Shown: one piece after another, positions 10,661 through 19,528 of the stretch
Layout: every line of letters starts with the position of its first letter
Position numbering within the stretch: position 1 is the stretch's first letter
Assembly (NCBI GenBank): GCA_049999725.1
Contig: JBNGIS010017936.1
Location: 19,045-41,696 of the forward strand
Origin: Haplomitrium mnioides
Lineage: Eukaryota > Marchantiophyta > Haplomitriopsida > Calobryales
Direction: 5' to 3'
DNA length: 22,652 nucleotides
Notes under the pieces: generated by a model
Told to the model about the DNA's origin: nothing
The model's input: only the letters and a program-made list of their open reading frames with translations
Databases searched by the model: none
Translations under genes and position numbers: made by a program

Positions 10661-11267
10661 AAAGTCAACCTCAACACGTGGCACGTCTGAGGAGTCCGAG
10701 GGATCTTGCGGACTTCCCTGTCCATTGGATCCTTGGGCTGGGGATTCGAGGTCAACTATGAGAGAAAAGTCAACAGCAAACCTGGATCTTGCTAGGCTCT
10801 ACCGACTCGGATCCACGGGGATCTCCGGATGCGAATCTTGGAGATTTCGTGGGACTTCTTTTCCGCGGGATTCTTCCGGACGTTGTTCCGAAGGGTTCTT
10901 CACATTGGAGTTCCGTGGGAATCTTCAGAATCTTAGTCCCCGAGATTCTTCGGACTCACCTCCGTGTTACTATTGTACTTGGAATCATTCGACTAACTGG
11001 TAGGACATGCGTTGCAATGTTCGAATCCGAGCCAACGGGATTAACAAACAGTGGGGACATACGGGGCAACCTCCTATTCTGATCCCAACGAGATTAACAA
11101 ACTTTCAACGGGAAGGGCTCGGAGGATCAGCGGAAGCTTGAGGGATATACATCGAGAGGCTGCGAATTCAGAAGGGTTGATGTGCAAGCAAATTAGAGAC
11201 ACGACAACGATCTCGAGATAGGGAAATCGCACCTAAGAAGGTTAAGGCCTTCAACAGGGGAGTGACA

Positions 11268-13056
11268 ATATGTTTTACTCAACTACTTTTATGTCCTTTG
11301 TGCTTTGTAACTATGCAGTCAAATATAATCGCCAATTGTTTCTTCATCGTGACCAACAAATGAAAGAAAGAGCAAAACTTGCAAACCATCGAAGAAAATG
11401 TTATGTCGATGGTCAAAAGTACTTGGGAGTTGTCATTGATGGAATGGATTAGAAGAAAACTATTATTCCACACTAGCCATTACTACCAAAAAACATTGAT
11501 AAAGATTGTTTGGTAGGTGTGCATGTTGTTGGTGCCTTAATATTCAATCATGCTCTTTCTTCGAGGGTCATTTTAACGTACAAAAACTTGAGAAGAAATT
11601 CTACTTTGACACTAACTATGCTCAACAAAATATTATGTGACTTTGAAGGCCCGCTACCTCCAACTTTGTATCTTCAGTTGGACAACACGACACGAGAGAA
11701 TAAGAACTCTATGATCATGTTTGGATATCTTAGTCTTCTTTTTGCCAAGAATGTTTTGCGAAAAATCAAGGTGGGATTTCTCATGGTTGGGTATGCTCAT
11801 GATCAAATCAATCAAATTTTTAGCTAATTCTTGAAACGTTTGAAACGTGTCAAAGTTTTCACGATTATGAGTTTTAGCGAGGCGCTTTAATTATCCTATG
11901 ATCCTAAACTTCACGTGACTCTTTTGTTGGAAACTTGGGATTTCAAAATGTTTTTGTAGCAACGTCCCTCTCGAACTCAAAGGATGCATGATATTACTTT
12001 TAATCAACAATTCAAGTTATAGTTAAATGATTCCAAGGCAAAGATTTGGAGCAAATATTTTTCAAGAGATGAATTTTGGTTATCTACAAATGGTATTTGT
12101 GAACTCAAGTGCATACTTGAAGTAGACAGAGAAATTTTGAGTTTAATGGTGATTTCTCTCAAGGTATATTCTAAAATCAAACGATCTCAAAAGGAAGAAA
12201 TAGAAGTGGATGCCGAGAAAGTGGTATTTTCAATAAGGGACAACATAAGTGAGAACTGGTACAAGTTCTTTATAGATTCTGATATTCAATGGTGGAATAT
12301 TTTTTTTCTTGCCCAACAAGAGATTGTAGCCTACATCTTTGAAAAAAAAGGACGAAGACTCGAATTTCTCTTTCCACCTTCACAACCGTCAAACACTTGT
12401 AATGATTCTTAAAATGTTTGTCTAGGTTGTCAACTTGATGTTCAACAGATAGAAGAAGATATTCAGGTATAGCAAATACTTTCTACATGTCGAGCAATCT
12501 ATGATGGACCATCTAGACCGTGAGAAGGGACTCTTTCGTACAATACTCGATACGAGCATAAATTTGGCAATCTACATAAGATGAAAGTTAGAATGTTTAT
12601 TTGTGTTGTTGCATCTCTAGATCCAAAGGGTAGACCGTTTTGGGTTGCCAAAGTTCTTGAAGTTTTTTCATTTGATGAGGAAGATCCCCCAAACCCGAAA
12701 CAAGTACATGTTCAATGGTTTGCTTGTTAGGCTAAAAATAGATTTTTTGAACAATACTTCCCAAAAAAATAGCAACAACAAAAGGAAAACACAAATCCAA
12801 GTTACATATTGATATACTTGATGTGGCACAAATCACGATTTTGTCTTTTGATTTTCTTCTTACCCAAAAAAACCAATTAAGGAATACCACTCTAGCTACT
12901 ATTAAAGAAAATCTATCTGAGTATGAAAGACAAAAAGCCCTCGATCCTGAAATGTTTCAAAGAGATTCAATCACTATCATTAAAATTGAGACAAATCAAG
13001 CAAACCTTGATGAATCTTCTGAAGCTGAATCCGAAGAAGTCGAGACGAGTGACTAA
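11268..13056 (+). pseudogene. DUF7869-type protein, 5'-truncated pseudogene
   Basis: Frame 2 from 11270 to 12412 keeps one alignment despite stops. Visible blocks are YLGVVIDGMD (about 11429-11451), LVGVHVVGALIF, PPTLYLQLDNTTRENKNSMI (about 11660-11719) and FLMVGYAHDQINQIF (about 11779-11823), then LLETWDFKMF and HDITFNQQFK. This is the pattern I know from large eukaryotic proteins carrying DUF7869 (recalled from memory, not searched). Stops include TAG at the end of VIDGMD and after IIPH, and TAA after QIFS. The tail continues in frame 1 (12823-13056) through a degenerate stretch (PFWVAKVLEV, near 12640). The N-terminal region is absent: sequence is recognisable from the first bases right of element B. 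Function is unknown; such genes are often multicopy and mobile-element-like. Confidence 0.65.
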
Positions 13057-14032
13057 AGTCATTTAAGAATTTTGTTATATATTTTGTATTTTCAAGTATA
13101 TTGTAATTTAAGATTATTAATTTATAAAGTATGTGAGAATCTTTTGAAGCAACTTGTTGAATTTATTTGCTGCCTTGAACTTTTTATTGTAAATCATTCC
13201 AAGTTGAATGTTATTCTTTGTAAATGAAACTTAAATCTTTAGTTAATATTTTTATTTTCTTTGTAAAAATATTTTGTTCTCCAAAATGTAAGTATCTTGT
13301 TTCCAACTTTATTGTTTTCTGGAAGAGTTTAAGGCTATTGTCTCACTGAAACATATGTCCAAATTGACTAATTATTTTTTCTTGTTAGGACTTTGATGTA
13401 TAACGTAAAACCTTTAGTGCGATTTGACTCACATGTAGAGCTTTGTACCCGTTTACATTTAGATTTTGAATAATAAATTAAAATCTTTTGTGTACATTGA
13501 GTTTATTGCAAAAAATAGAATGTTTATAGTCTGTATCCTCAGTTGTAGAAAAGTAAACCCTATACACGCATAGAATTTGATTCGCAAGTCGAAACGTCGT
13601 GCGTACAAGAACTCTTTTGCGAAATCTAAAACCTAGGTTCTTGTCAGTCTTTGTTGTAGAGTGTTTAGATGGTGAGTTTGGATTCCTCTGCGTGTATAGA
13701 CTTTGGGGTGGAGTGTTCATATGTTGAGCTTGGATTCCTAGGAATGTGCGCATAGACTTTGAGGTGGAAGTCCAAGCCTTCCACAAGTTCTACTTCTCAT
13801 ATACAACCCTCAAGCTTCTTGATACAAAGACTATCGATTACAAATTAGTTTGTACACAAGTCATAGACTCTTTTGTAGATCTTGAAACCTTTGTTTGGAT
13901 GACTCAAGTCTAAAACTTGGAGATGTTTCTTGTTTACACTCTTAATTCAATTCCTTAGCTAATGCCTTTTTGATTCTAAACTATGATACGTTTGTGTATA
14001 TGCTTCGCTGAATTATGAAATATTTTGAAATG
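13057..14032. other. AT-rich noncoding region left of the inverted arm
   Basis: No convincing gene is present. From about 13560 the CACGCATAGA-type word of the later arrays appears (13564-13573, 13690-13704, 13746-13760), suggesting that the ParB-methyltransferase unit already starts here and that the left arm extends further left than its visible match. 13057-13480 shows nothing beyond AT-rich sequence. Confidence 0.5.
13659..13766 (+). repeat. Two-copy 52-56 bp tandem duplication with the GCATAGACTTTG word
   Basis: Copy 1 (13659-13710) and copy 2 (13711-13766) share GAGTGTT, GAGYTTGGATTCCT and a G(C/T)GTATAGACTTTG / GCGCATAGACTTTG word followed by G(G/A)GGTG. Copy 2 carries a 4-base insertion. 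Confidence 0.7.
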
Positions 14033-14460
14033 TTGAAACCTTTTTTAAAACCCATGTTAACTTTTGCGTGTATGGATTTTCAACTACAAATAAAAGCTTT
14101 TTTCTTGCTTGAACTTTAAAATAAAGCTCCTAAATCCATGCAATGTTTTGTTTTCTTTGTTTTTGTGCTTACCATTGCAAACTTATTCCCTTGACGTCTA
14201 GTCCTCTTAGGCTTTTTCTTTAAGTTTTGTAATTTTTTTCCAAAAGAAAGTTTGAAAGAGCATTACGTCTATGCACGCATAGAGTTTGTACAATCAAATA
14301 TATTTGAAAATAGCTTCCTATGACATGTATTTCAATTTTTTGACTTAGAATTGTAATCAATGATAAATGCAATTATTTGGTGAAAACTTACCATAACTTT
14401 TATACTTTTCATCAATTCAAGTTTTCCAATATTTTCATAAAAACTAATAATATTCATTGA
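14033..14460 (+). repeat. Left inverted arm of the ParB-methyltransferase unit
   Basis: This stretch is the diverged reverse complement of 20405-20829. Anchors include TAATCAATGATAAATG at 14354 (part of a 21-bp perfect match to 20487-20507), ACCATTGCAAAC at about 14171 against GTTTGCAATGG at 20672, and AGCTCCTAAATC at about 14125 against GATTTAGGAGCT at 20717. The left limit is only where the right copy is cut by the copia element, so the true arm is probably longer. Confidence 0.85.
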
Positions 14461-14660
14461 TTTTGCATAACATAATTGACTCTTGCTCTATCATGCTTGT
14501 TGAAATGGCCAAAAACAACTCTGAAAAACTCATATACTTCTTGTTTTAAGAAAATAACCTCGTTTTTAATGTTTTTTAGCTCAAAATCACAATTTTTCAA
14601 AAAAAAAAAAATCCTTATTTTAAGTAGCAATAGCCGCTACTTTGAACCAGGAACTGCTAT
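14461..14660. other. AT-rich sequence between left arm and gap
   Basis: No gene is seen. It ends with AGCCGCTACTTTGAACCAGGAA immediately before the N gap; a near-copy, AGCCGCTAATTTGAACCA, stands immediately before the second N gap at 20279. Confidence 0.5.
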
Positions 14661-14760
14661 NNNNNNNNNNNNNNNNNNNNNNNNNNNNNNNNNNNNNNNN
14701 NNNNNNNNNNNNNNNNNNNNNNNNNNNNNNNNNNNNNNNNNNNNNNNNNNNNNNNNNNNN
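14661..14760. other. Assembly gap, 100 N
   Basis: Exactly 100 N, so the true length is unknown. It lies about 200 bp inside the left inverted arm. Confidence 0.99.
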
Positions 14761-15005
14761 GTAGTCGAAAATATTTTTTTTGTGATTTGATATTGAAAAA
14801 CATCAATTTTACGTTTCTTATCTTTTTTTCATAAAGAAAATTGTTTTTTAGAAATACAAATTGCGTATTTTATATTGAGATTATATTTGAAAATTTTCTT
14901 TATAATAGACACCTTAGAAAACAAGCATTTTGGTTATTGAAATATTATATTAAAACCTCACATTATTGTGAATACACTAAATTCATCTAAAATAAAATAT
15001 AAAAC
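14761..15005. other. AT-rich sequence, no feature seen
   Basis: Very AT-rich sequence between the gap and the first duplicated block. No coding or repeat structure was found. Confidence 0.5.
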
Positions 15006-15302
15006 ATATATCTTTTTATGAAAACAAATTATATGCAAACGTGAATGTCTAGTGAGGTACTGACTTTGAACCAGAATTTGAACATCTTAGCTATTAAATG
15101 CTATGCAAGCATATACTCCAAACAAGAACCCTTAAGCCTATGTTTTTTATATATCTTTTTATCTTATATATCTTTTTATGAAAACAAATTATATGCAAAC
15201 GTGAATGTCTAGTGAGGTACGGACTTTGAACCAGACTTTGAACATCTTAGCTATTAAATGCTATGCAAGCATAGACTCCAAACAAGAACCCTTAAGCCTA
15301 TG
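15006..15302 (+). repeat. 137-bp segment duplicated in tandem at 160-bp offset
   Basis: 15006-15142 and 15166-15302 match with about three substitutions; the intervening 23 bases are TTTTATATATC-type sequence. Each copy ends in one 37-bp unit of the array that follows, so the duplication includes the start of that array. Confidence 0.9.
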
Positions 15303-15593
15303 CACGCATGGACTCTGAATGAGAATCTTAAAGCCTTTGTGGGCTTAGAGTCTGAACAAGAACAATAAAACTATGCACGCATGGACTTTGAACTAGAACC
15401 CTAAAAGCTTTGCACGCCAAGATTCTAAACAAGAACCCTAAAGCCTATGCACGCATAGACTTTGAAAGAGAACCCTTTGGCTTATGCCTGCATGGACTCT
15501 AAACAATAACCTTAAAGCTTGTGCGCGCATAGACTCCGAACGAGAACTAGTAAGCTTATGTGTGGATAGACTCTAAACAAGAATGTAAAGCCT
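15263..15593 (+). repeat. 37-bp tandem array, nine units
   Basis: Nine consecutive units (seven of 37 bp, two of 36 bp) follow the form ATGCACGCATRGACTYTGAA plus CNAGAACCCTAAAGCCT. They contain the near-palindrome TATGCACGCATA also found in the 24-bp intron arrays. The array lies about 250 bp past the end of the methyltransferase gene. Decayed related words continue to about 15720. Confidence 0.9.
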
Positions 15594-15806
15594 GAGCAAC
15601 AAAAGATTGCAAGAGTTCATGTGCGCTTGGACTCCAAGCCCATGTGCACAAGGATTCCAAACCATTTTTAGATTAGAAATTGACTCCAAACCATTCTTAG
15701 ACTAACAATTGACTCAAACCATTCTTAGGTGCACCAAATTGAATTGTAATGAAATGACCTGAAATGGATTGAGAGTGCAACAAGTTGAAACTTTGTAAAA
15801 AAATAC

Positions 15807-15812
15807 TTTATT
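15807..15812 (-). terminator. AATAAA polyadenylation signal of the ParB-methyltransferase gene
   Basis: The minus strand reads AATAAA here, 27 bases after the TGA at 15841-15839 and 63 bases after the TGA at 15877-15875. Its position just past the methyltransferase frame supports a eukaryotic transcription unit ending here. Confidence 0.55.
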
Positions 15813-15838
15813 AATAATCAATTTGTTCAAACAACTGC

Positions 15839-16455
15839 TCAAGCTCTATCCTCCTTGGGAGGAATGGTCTCATCTCAATCCAAAGGTTGAGCATCTACAG
15901 TCGCTAAAGAGTCTTGGCGAGACTTTCTAGTCCTAGATATTGCGACAAAGTCACCAAGAGCACTTGCAGTACCAAGAGGAACAGGTTTCTTGTGGTATGC
16001 ATAAACTCTCTGTGATTCAGTCACATTGAATGGCGAGGAAGCCATTGTCAAAACCCTTTGAAGAATGTAGACAGACTAACGTATATCATATTCCACCATG
16101 ATGCAGTTTCACATCAGCTTTAAAGCACAAACAAGGCTTGTGCCAGACCCAGAGCATAGATCTAAGATCCAATCTTGCTCTGTTGACAAATGGTCGATGA
16201 AAAAATTGTTAAGAGCTTGCGGCTTCTGATAAACATTCATAGAAGCATCATCTCTTGGATGTTTAGGTTTGGTAGAAACTGCAAAACAACTAAAACACTA
16301 CGCGTGATCTTCCAAGGAAGTCCGATCGAAGGAGCAAGCTGCAAATTAAAAAGCCTCATGCTCCTCTTCCCTTCTTTTGTCCAATAGCCAACAATCCAAT
16401 ATTTGTGGGCATATGCGATTCTAGGACTACTAGAATGATGAATGTTGTTTTTGTC
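15839..16455 (-). pseudogene. ParB-methyltransferase gene, exon 4 (SAM-binding motif I)
   Basis: After the acceptor TTTATAAG it reads DKNNIHHSSSPRIAYAHKYW and IVGYWTKEGKRSMRLFNL. In another frame it continues MNVYQKPQALNNFFIDHLS, then DWILDLCSGSGTSLVCALKL (motif I at about 16162-16139) and CIMVEYDIR, then VYILQRVL. Q-K-P followed by a helix, D-x-x-S-G-S-G-T and an acidic strand end is the signature of the DNA_methylase N4/N6 family (PF01555-like) SAM pocket. A TGA (16111) and a TAG (16078) interrupt it. The end is TGA 15877-15875 or, if that is another CGA-to-TGA change, TGA 15841-15839. The exon 3-4 phase is off by one base, suggesting a deletion. Confidence 0.8.
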
Positions 16456-16554
16456 CTTATAAAAAGAAAAATAAAAAAATCAAACATTACAACCAAAATG
16501 TAGTAAAGGTAGAAACGAGAAATCAAAAACCAAAATAATCAAAGAACAACTAAC

Positions 16555-17112
16555 CATATGTCGTGGTTGATTGCACAACAGACTTCCAAAAGAGCATCCT
16601 CGATGATGCCAAATTGCTACGACGAATGTATAATAATAAAGGACCAAAAATCTGACGTTGTAATTGTCACAAAAGATGAAACCATGCCAAAAATGTCATC
16701 TTTTGAAAAGGGTTCAGAATCATCATACTTACATTCCTTAAGGTTGTAACTGTAAGGAATATCAGCAATAGACAAAGTGAAACACCTAGGTTTCACAAGG
16801 CTTTTTAATTGTCGAGCGTTGGCCTCCCCGTGGACTTGGTAAAATGCCATGTTGAGACCATCGACAAAAGACATTAAATCTTCTTCCTCATCTCTCACAA
16901 CTCCTTCAACTGTAAGAGATGCAACATCGCTTTGTTGCCTTGCTTTCCACTCTCTAGCTTGTTGCTAGTGGAGAAAAAAAGCTCGAGGATAAGAAACTAA
17001 GGTGGGAGTCTGGTCTTGATCTTCAGGAGCTTCTTCGACCCTTGATTTTTTTTCGACCTTTTGTAGTTGCCATCAATTTTTTTAGCCAGCTGCCGTTTAA
17101 AATTTTTGTCCC
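16555..17112 (-). pseudogene. ParB-methyltransferase gene, exon 3 (methyltransferase motif IV)
   Basis: The acceptor is TTTTTTTTAAG at 17113. The first part is basic and its frame is uncertain because of a run of eight A near 17050. It then reads VEEAPEDQDQTPTLVSYP, EWKARQQSDVASLTVEGVV and CFTLSIADIPYSYNL (D-I-P-Y at 16763-16752), then YDDSEPFSKDDIFGMVSSF and FWSFIIIHSS. D-I-P-Y occupies the place of the catalytic DPPY/SPPY motif of N4/N6 methylases; isoleucine for the first proline could be decay or family variation. Stops lie at 16967-16965 and 16619-16617. It ends at the donor ATG|GTTAGT (16555/16554). Confidence 0.65.
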
Positions 17113-17178
17113 CCTTAAAAAAAAACAGAAAACATTATAGAGAGACAGAAAAAAGTATATGCTAGAGAATGACACTGA

Positions 17179-17413
17179 ATTCCATACACGCATAGACTTC
17201 GATGTCCGTTCTTGTAGGGATATTGAAGTCCATCCTCGCATGGACTTTGCATTACCTGCGCGTAGGGACTTTCAAGTCCATGCTCGCATGGACATTAAAG
17301 TCTAGGTGCGCACGAATATTGAAGTCCATGTGCACATGGACTTCGCAGTCCTTGCAAGCATGGACTTTGCAGTCCATTCACGCATGGATTTCGAGTCCAT
17401 GTGCGCTTATACC
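17179..17413. repeat. 24-bp palindromic tandem array in intron 2
   Basis: Ten units start at 17179, 17203, 17227, 17251, 17275, 17299, 17323, 17347, 17371 and 17394, nearly perfect 24-bp register. The consensus is AGTCCATGCNCGCATGGACT plus TTGM. The unit at 17323-17342, AGTCCATGTGCACATGGACT, is a perfect 20-bp palindrome. The array fills about 60 percent of intron 2. It reads through as an 8-residue peptide repeat in several frames, which is a by-product of the period. Confidence 0.93.
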
Positions 17414-17502
17414 CTAAACAATTTTTTGAAAACAAATGACAACTTACAATAAATTTGATGCAACTCCATAGAAATGAATGTGGTGTAAAAAGATGAACTT
17501 AC

Positions 17503-18968
17503 CAAAAGCTTCTCGAAACTTGAATAGAACACAGCCATCTTGGACTCCTCAGTGTGAAGAGAGTACTCCTCTCTTGCCTCCTCCCAAGTGCTATAGTAGA
17601 CCTCTGAACAAAAGCTTTTCACCATGACCGCCAAAACTTTATGTCTCTCCGCCTCTTGAGACATCTCATCCATTGAAAGCTCTCTTGCTTTCACTCGCTT
17701 CAAAGCTGAAATCTTGACTTCATCAGGAAGACCCTGAAGTGACCTCCAAGGCATCCACTTCATGTCCTCCATTCTCAACGATCCTTTGGCCTTTGGCTTC
17801 TAGCCTTTGACCGTGTTCTTCTCCCACATCAAGAAAATGCTCTGTTGTAGATCCTAAAGCTCCCCACTTCTGAATGTGAGATGGAACTAGTTGCCTCGAG
17901 AAGTTATTGTCTTCTCAAGAGTTGACTTGGGCTTTATCTCCAAGGTTCCAGCACCAACTCCCTTTTCAATTTTTGGGATGACACCATCCCACTCTCCACA
18001 AATCTTTGATGCCAATATTTGACCTTTTGAATAGAGGTCATTTCCATCCTGTACCTCTGGTTGTAATTGTCATCGCTAGCAAAAATGTGGGCCTCTATTG
18101 GTGTAAGGCTCACGTAGACATCACAGTTGCAGAGTGATAATGTCGGGTTCTTTGCTCCATATTTCGTGATTAATAGCTGCCTTGCTGTAGCACTGTGATT
18201 ACCTCCCACAATCTCGTAATAATACTAATCAGGGTTCTTGATGTCAAACTCTGACTTGTCCTTCAACCCACATTTAAAGTCAACCACCATTATGAAAAAA
18301 TTGTGCTCATATTTGTTAGTGAGCATTCTTTGCGCTATAAGCTCAACAAAATCTTCATTCATTCTTCGAATCTGGAATAGACCCTAGTTGTCCATTCCAA
18401 GTTTAGGAAGATTCAAGTTCTCTAGCCTTATTGTTATTGTTTCTTCATAGACTCTACAACGCTGGATTGCAGACTCCCTTATCTTGTTCTTGTCTTCCTC
18501 AAACACTATCCGAGGGTCTGCCTATTCCCTTTCTTGAAAACTTCACAACCCCTTTTGGGATTGCCTTTTTGACCTAGATGTAGGAGCCTGAACTGGCTCC
18601 GGCTGGAGCTTCGAGTCTTGCCTCGAGTTGCTTGGTGATGAAGACGAAGGGGCAGTAGATGACGACTTTGTTGTAGATTCCAAGGAGGCTAGCTCCTCCT
18701 CAATGACTGGTGCTGACGTAGGGTTTTTCTTCTTTGCAATCAATTTCTTCTTTTTTGGAGCCTCAACTGGCTCAGCCTCCTTTCTCTTGTTTTGACTAGA
18801 AGAGCCTGCTCCGTGAATTGAGAATGTTGCCATGCTCGGATGCGACACTAAAGCTTGAATATTTACGATCTGCTTAGGCTTCAGAATCTTGATGTGGATG
18901 GCAAGTTTGATGAAGTCCCGCTCGGCGTGCTTTGTGTCTTTGTAGCTATCCACGTAATTGGCCAGATC
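17503..18968 (-). pseudogene. ParB-methyltransferase gene, exon 2 (ParB-like domain)
   Basis: It follows a pyrimidine-rich acceptor ending CACTCAG at 18969. A leading helical stretch (DLANYVDSYKDTKHAERDF) precedes a basic low-complexity linker with PKKKKLIAKKK, a likely nuclear signal. Then, across TAG stops, comes FVELIAQRMLTNKYEHN, YYYEIVGGNHSATARQLLI (about 18222-18166), CDVYVSLTPIEAHIFASDDN and MTSIQKVKYWHQRF. The G-G-N-H-S turn followed by a helix, a beta strand and an L-T-P-x-E-A helix matches the ParB N-terminal/sulfiredoxin-like fold as I know it. After a frameshift near 18000 it continues to GLPDEVKISALKRVKARELS, weakly like the ParB helix-turn-helix region, and ends SSFEKLL at the donor G|GTAAGT (17503/17502). 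Confidence 0.68.
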
Positions 18969-19082
18969 CTGAGTGAAGTGAGAAAAAAACAAAACACAAT
19001 TAGGCATAAGTAGATGTGCAAGACTCGACATTCATTGCGTGCAAAGACTCTAATAACTTTACGAGCATGCACTGCACAAAGG

Positions 19083-19470
19083 GGTCCATGTACGCATGGA
19101 CGATGTGAGTCCTTCCTCATAGGGACAAGGGAGTTCCTACGCGCAAGGACTCTCTTCGTCCATGCGCACATGGACTCCCTTCGTCCATACGTGCATGGAC
19201 TCCAAAGTCCATGCAAGTAAAGATGAAAGGAGTCCAAGCGCGAAAGGAACCCATGTCTCTATGCTCGCATGGATTCTGAAGTCCATATACGCATAGACAA
19301 TGAGAGTCCAAGTGCCAAGGATTTTGGAGTCCAAGCGCGCTTGGACTTTGGAGTCCATACGCAAATGGACTTGGAAGTCCAGTCGTGCTTGGACAATGGG
19401 AGTCCATGCTCGCATAGACTCCAAAGTCCATGCATGCATGGACCTTCGGTCTTCATGCTTGCATGGACTC
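19083..19470. repeat. 24-25 bp palindromic tandem array in intron 1
   Basis: About sixteen units begin (at GTCC or its variant) near 19084, 19109, 19133, 19158, 19183, 19207, 19232, 19255, 19281, 19306, 19329, 19353, 19377, 19402, 19426 and 19449. Perfect palindromes include AGTCCAAGCGCGCTTGGACT (19328-19347, 20 bp) and GTCCATGCATGCATGGAC (19426-19443, 18 bp). The array fills about 70 percent of intron 1 of the methyltransferase gene. Confidence 0.93.
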
Positions 19471-19528
19471 TTTGCAAGTTACGACTTAGTAAAAAGAGAA
19501 AAAAATGAAAAAGGATTTCAGAATTCAC

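Larger units (their letters stand above)
3366..11267 (+). mobile_element. Ty3/gypsy retrotransposon B, degenerate, 5' end missing
   Basis: A plus-strand series of broken frames gives gag, protease, RT, RNase H, integrase, the Ty3 order. It carries many stops and frameshifts, so it is an old copy. Its 5' LTR and the start of gag were displaced to the left of the window by the insertion of element A at 3366. The right end is put at 11267 because a sharp drop in GC and the abrupt start of DUF7869-type coding sequence occur there, after a GTGACA typical of an LTR end. The right boundary is approximate. Confidence 0.8.
9002..11267 (+). repeat. Candidate 3' LTR / long 3' region of element B
   Basis: This noncoding stretch, about 50 percent GC, starts TG after a polypurine run and ends GTGACA at 11262-11267, just before a change to AT-rich sequence. 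It holds several internal repeat families (listed separately) and short imperfect repeats of a TTCCGNGGGATTCTTC-like word at about 10848-10955. Open frames here are short and made of repeats, so no gene is called. With no second LTR in the window the ends are unproven. Confidence 0.4.

Noticed and set aside
16190-16387. Plus-strand open frame of 65 codons
   Set aside because: Antisense of methyltransferase exon 4.
17202-17417. Open frame of 71 codons on the plus strand
   Set aside because: Same explanation: translation of the intron 2 palindromic array.
17179-19470. CRISPR-like array
   Set aside because: Units are contiguous 24-bp repeats with no unique spacers, no cas genes, and the sequence is eukaryotic.
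17179-19470. Bacterial parS sites
   Set aside because: The palindromes do not match the bacterial parS sequence I know; only symmetry and proximity to a ParB-like gene are shared.
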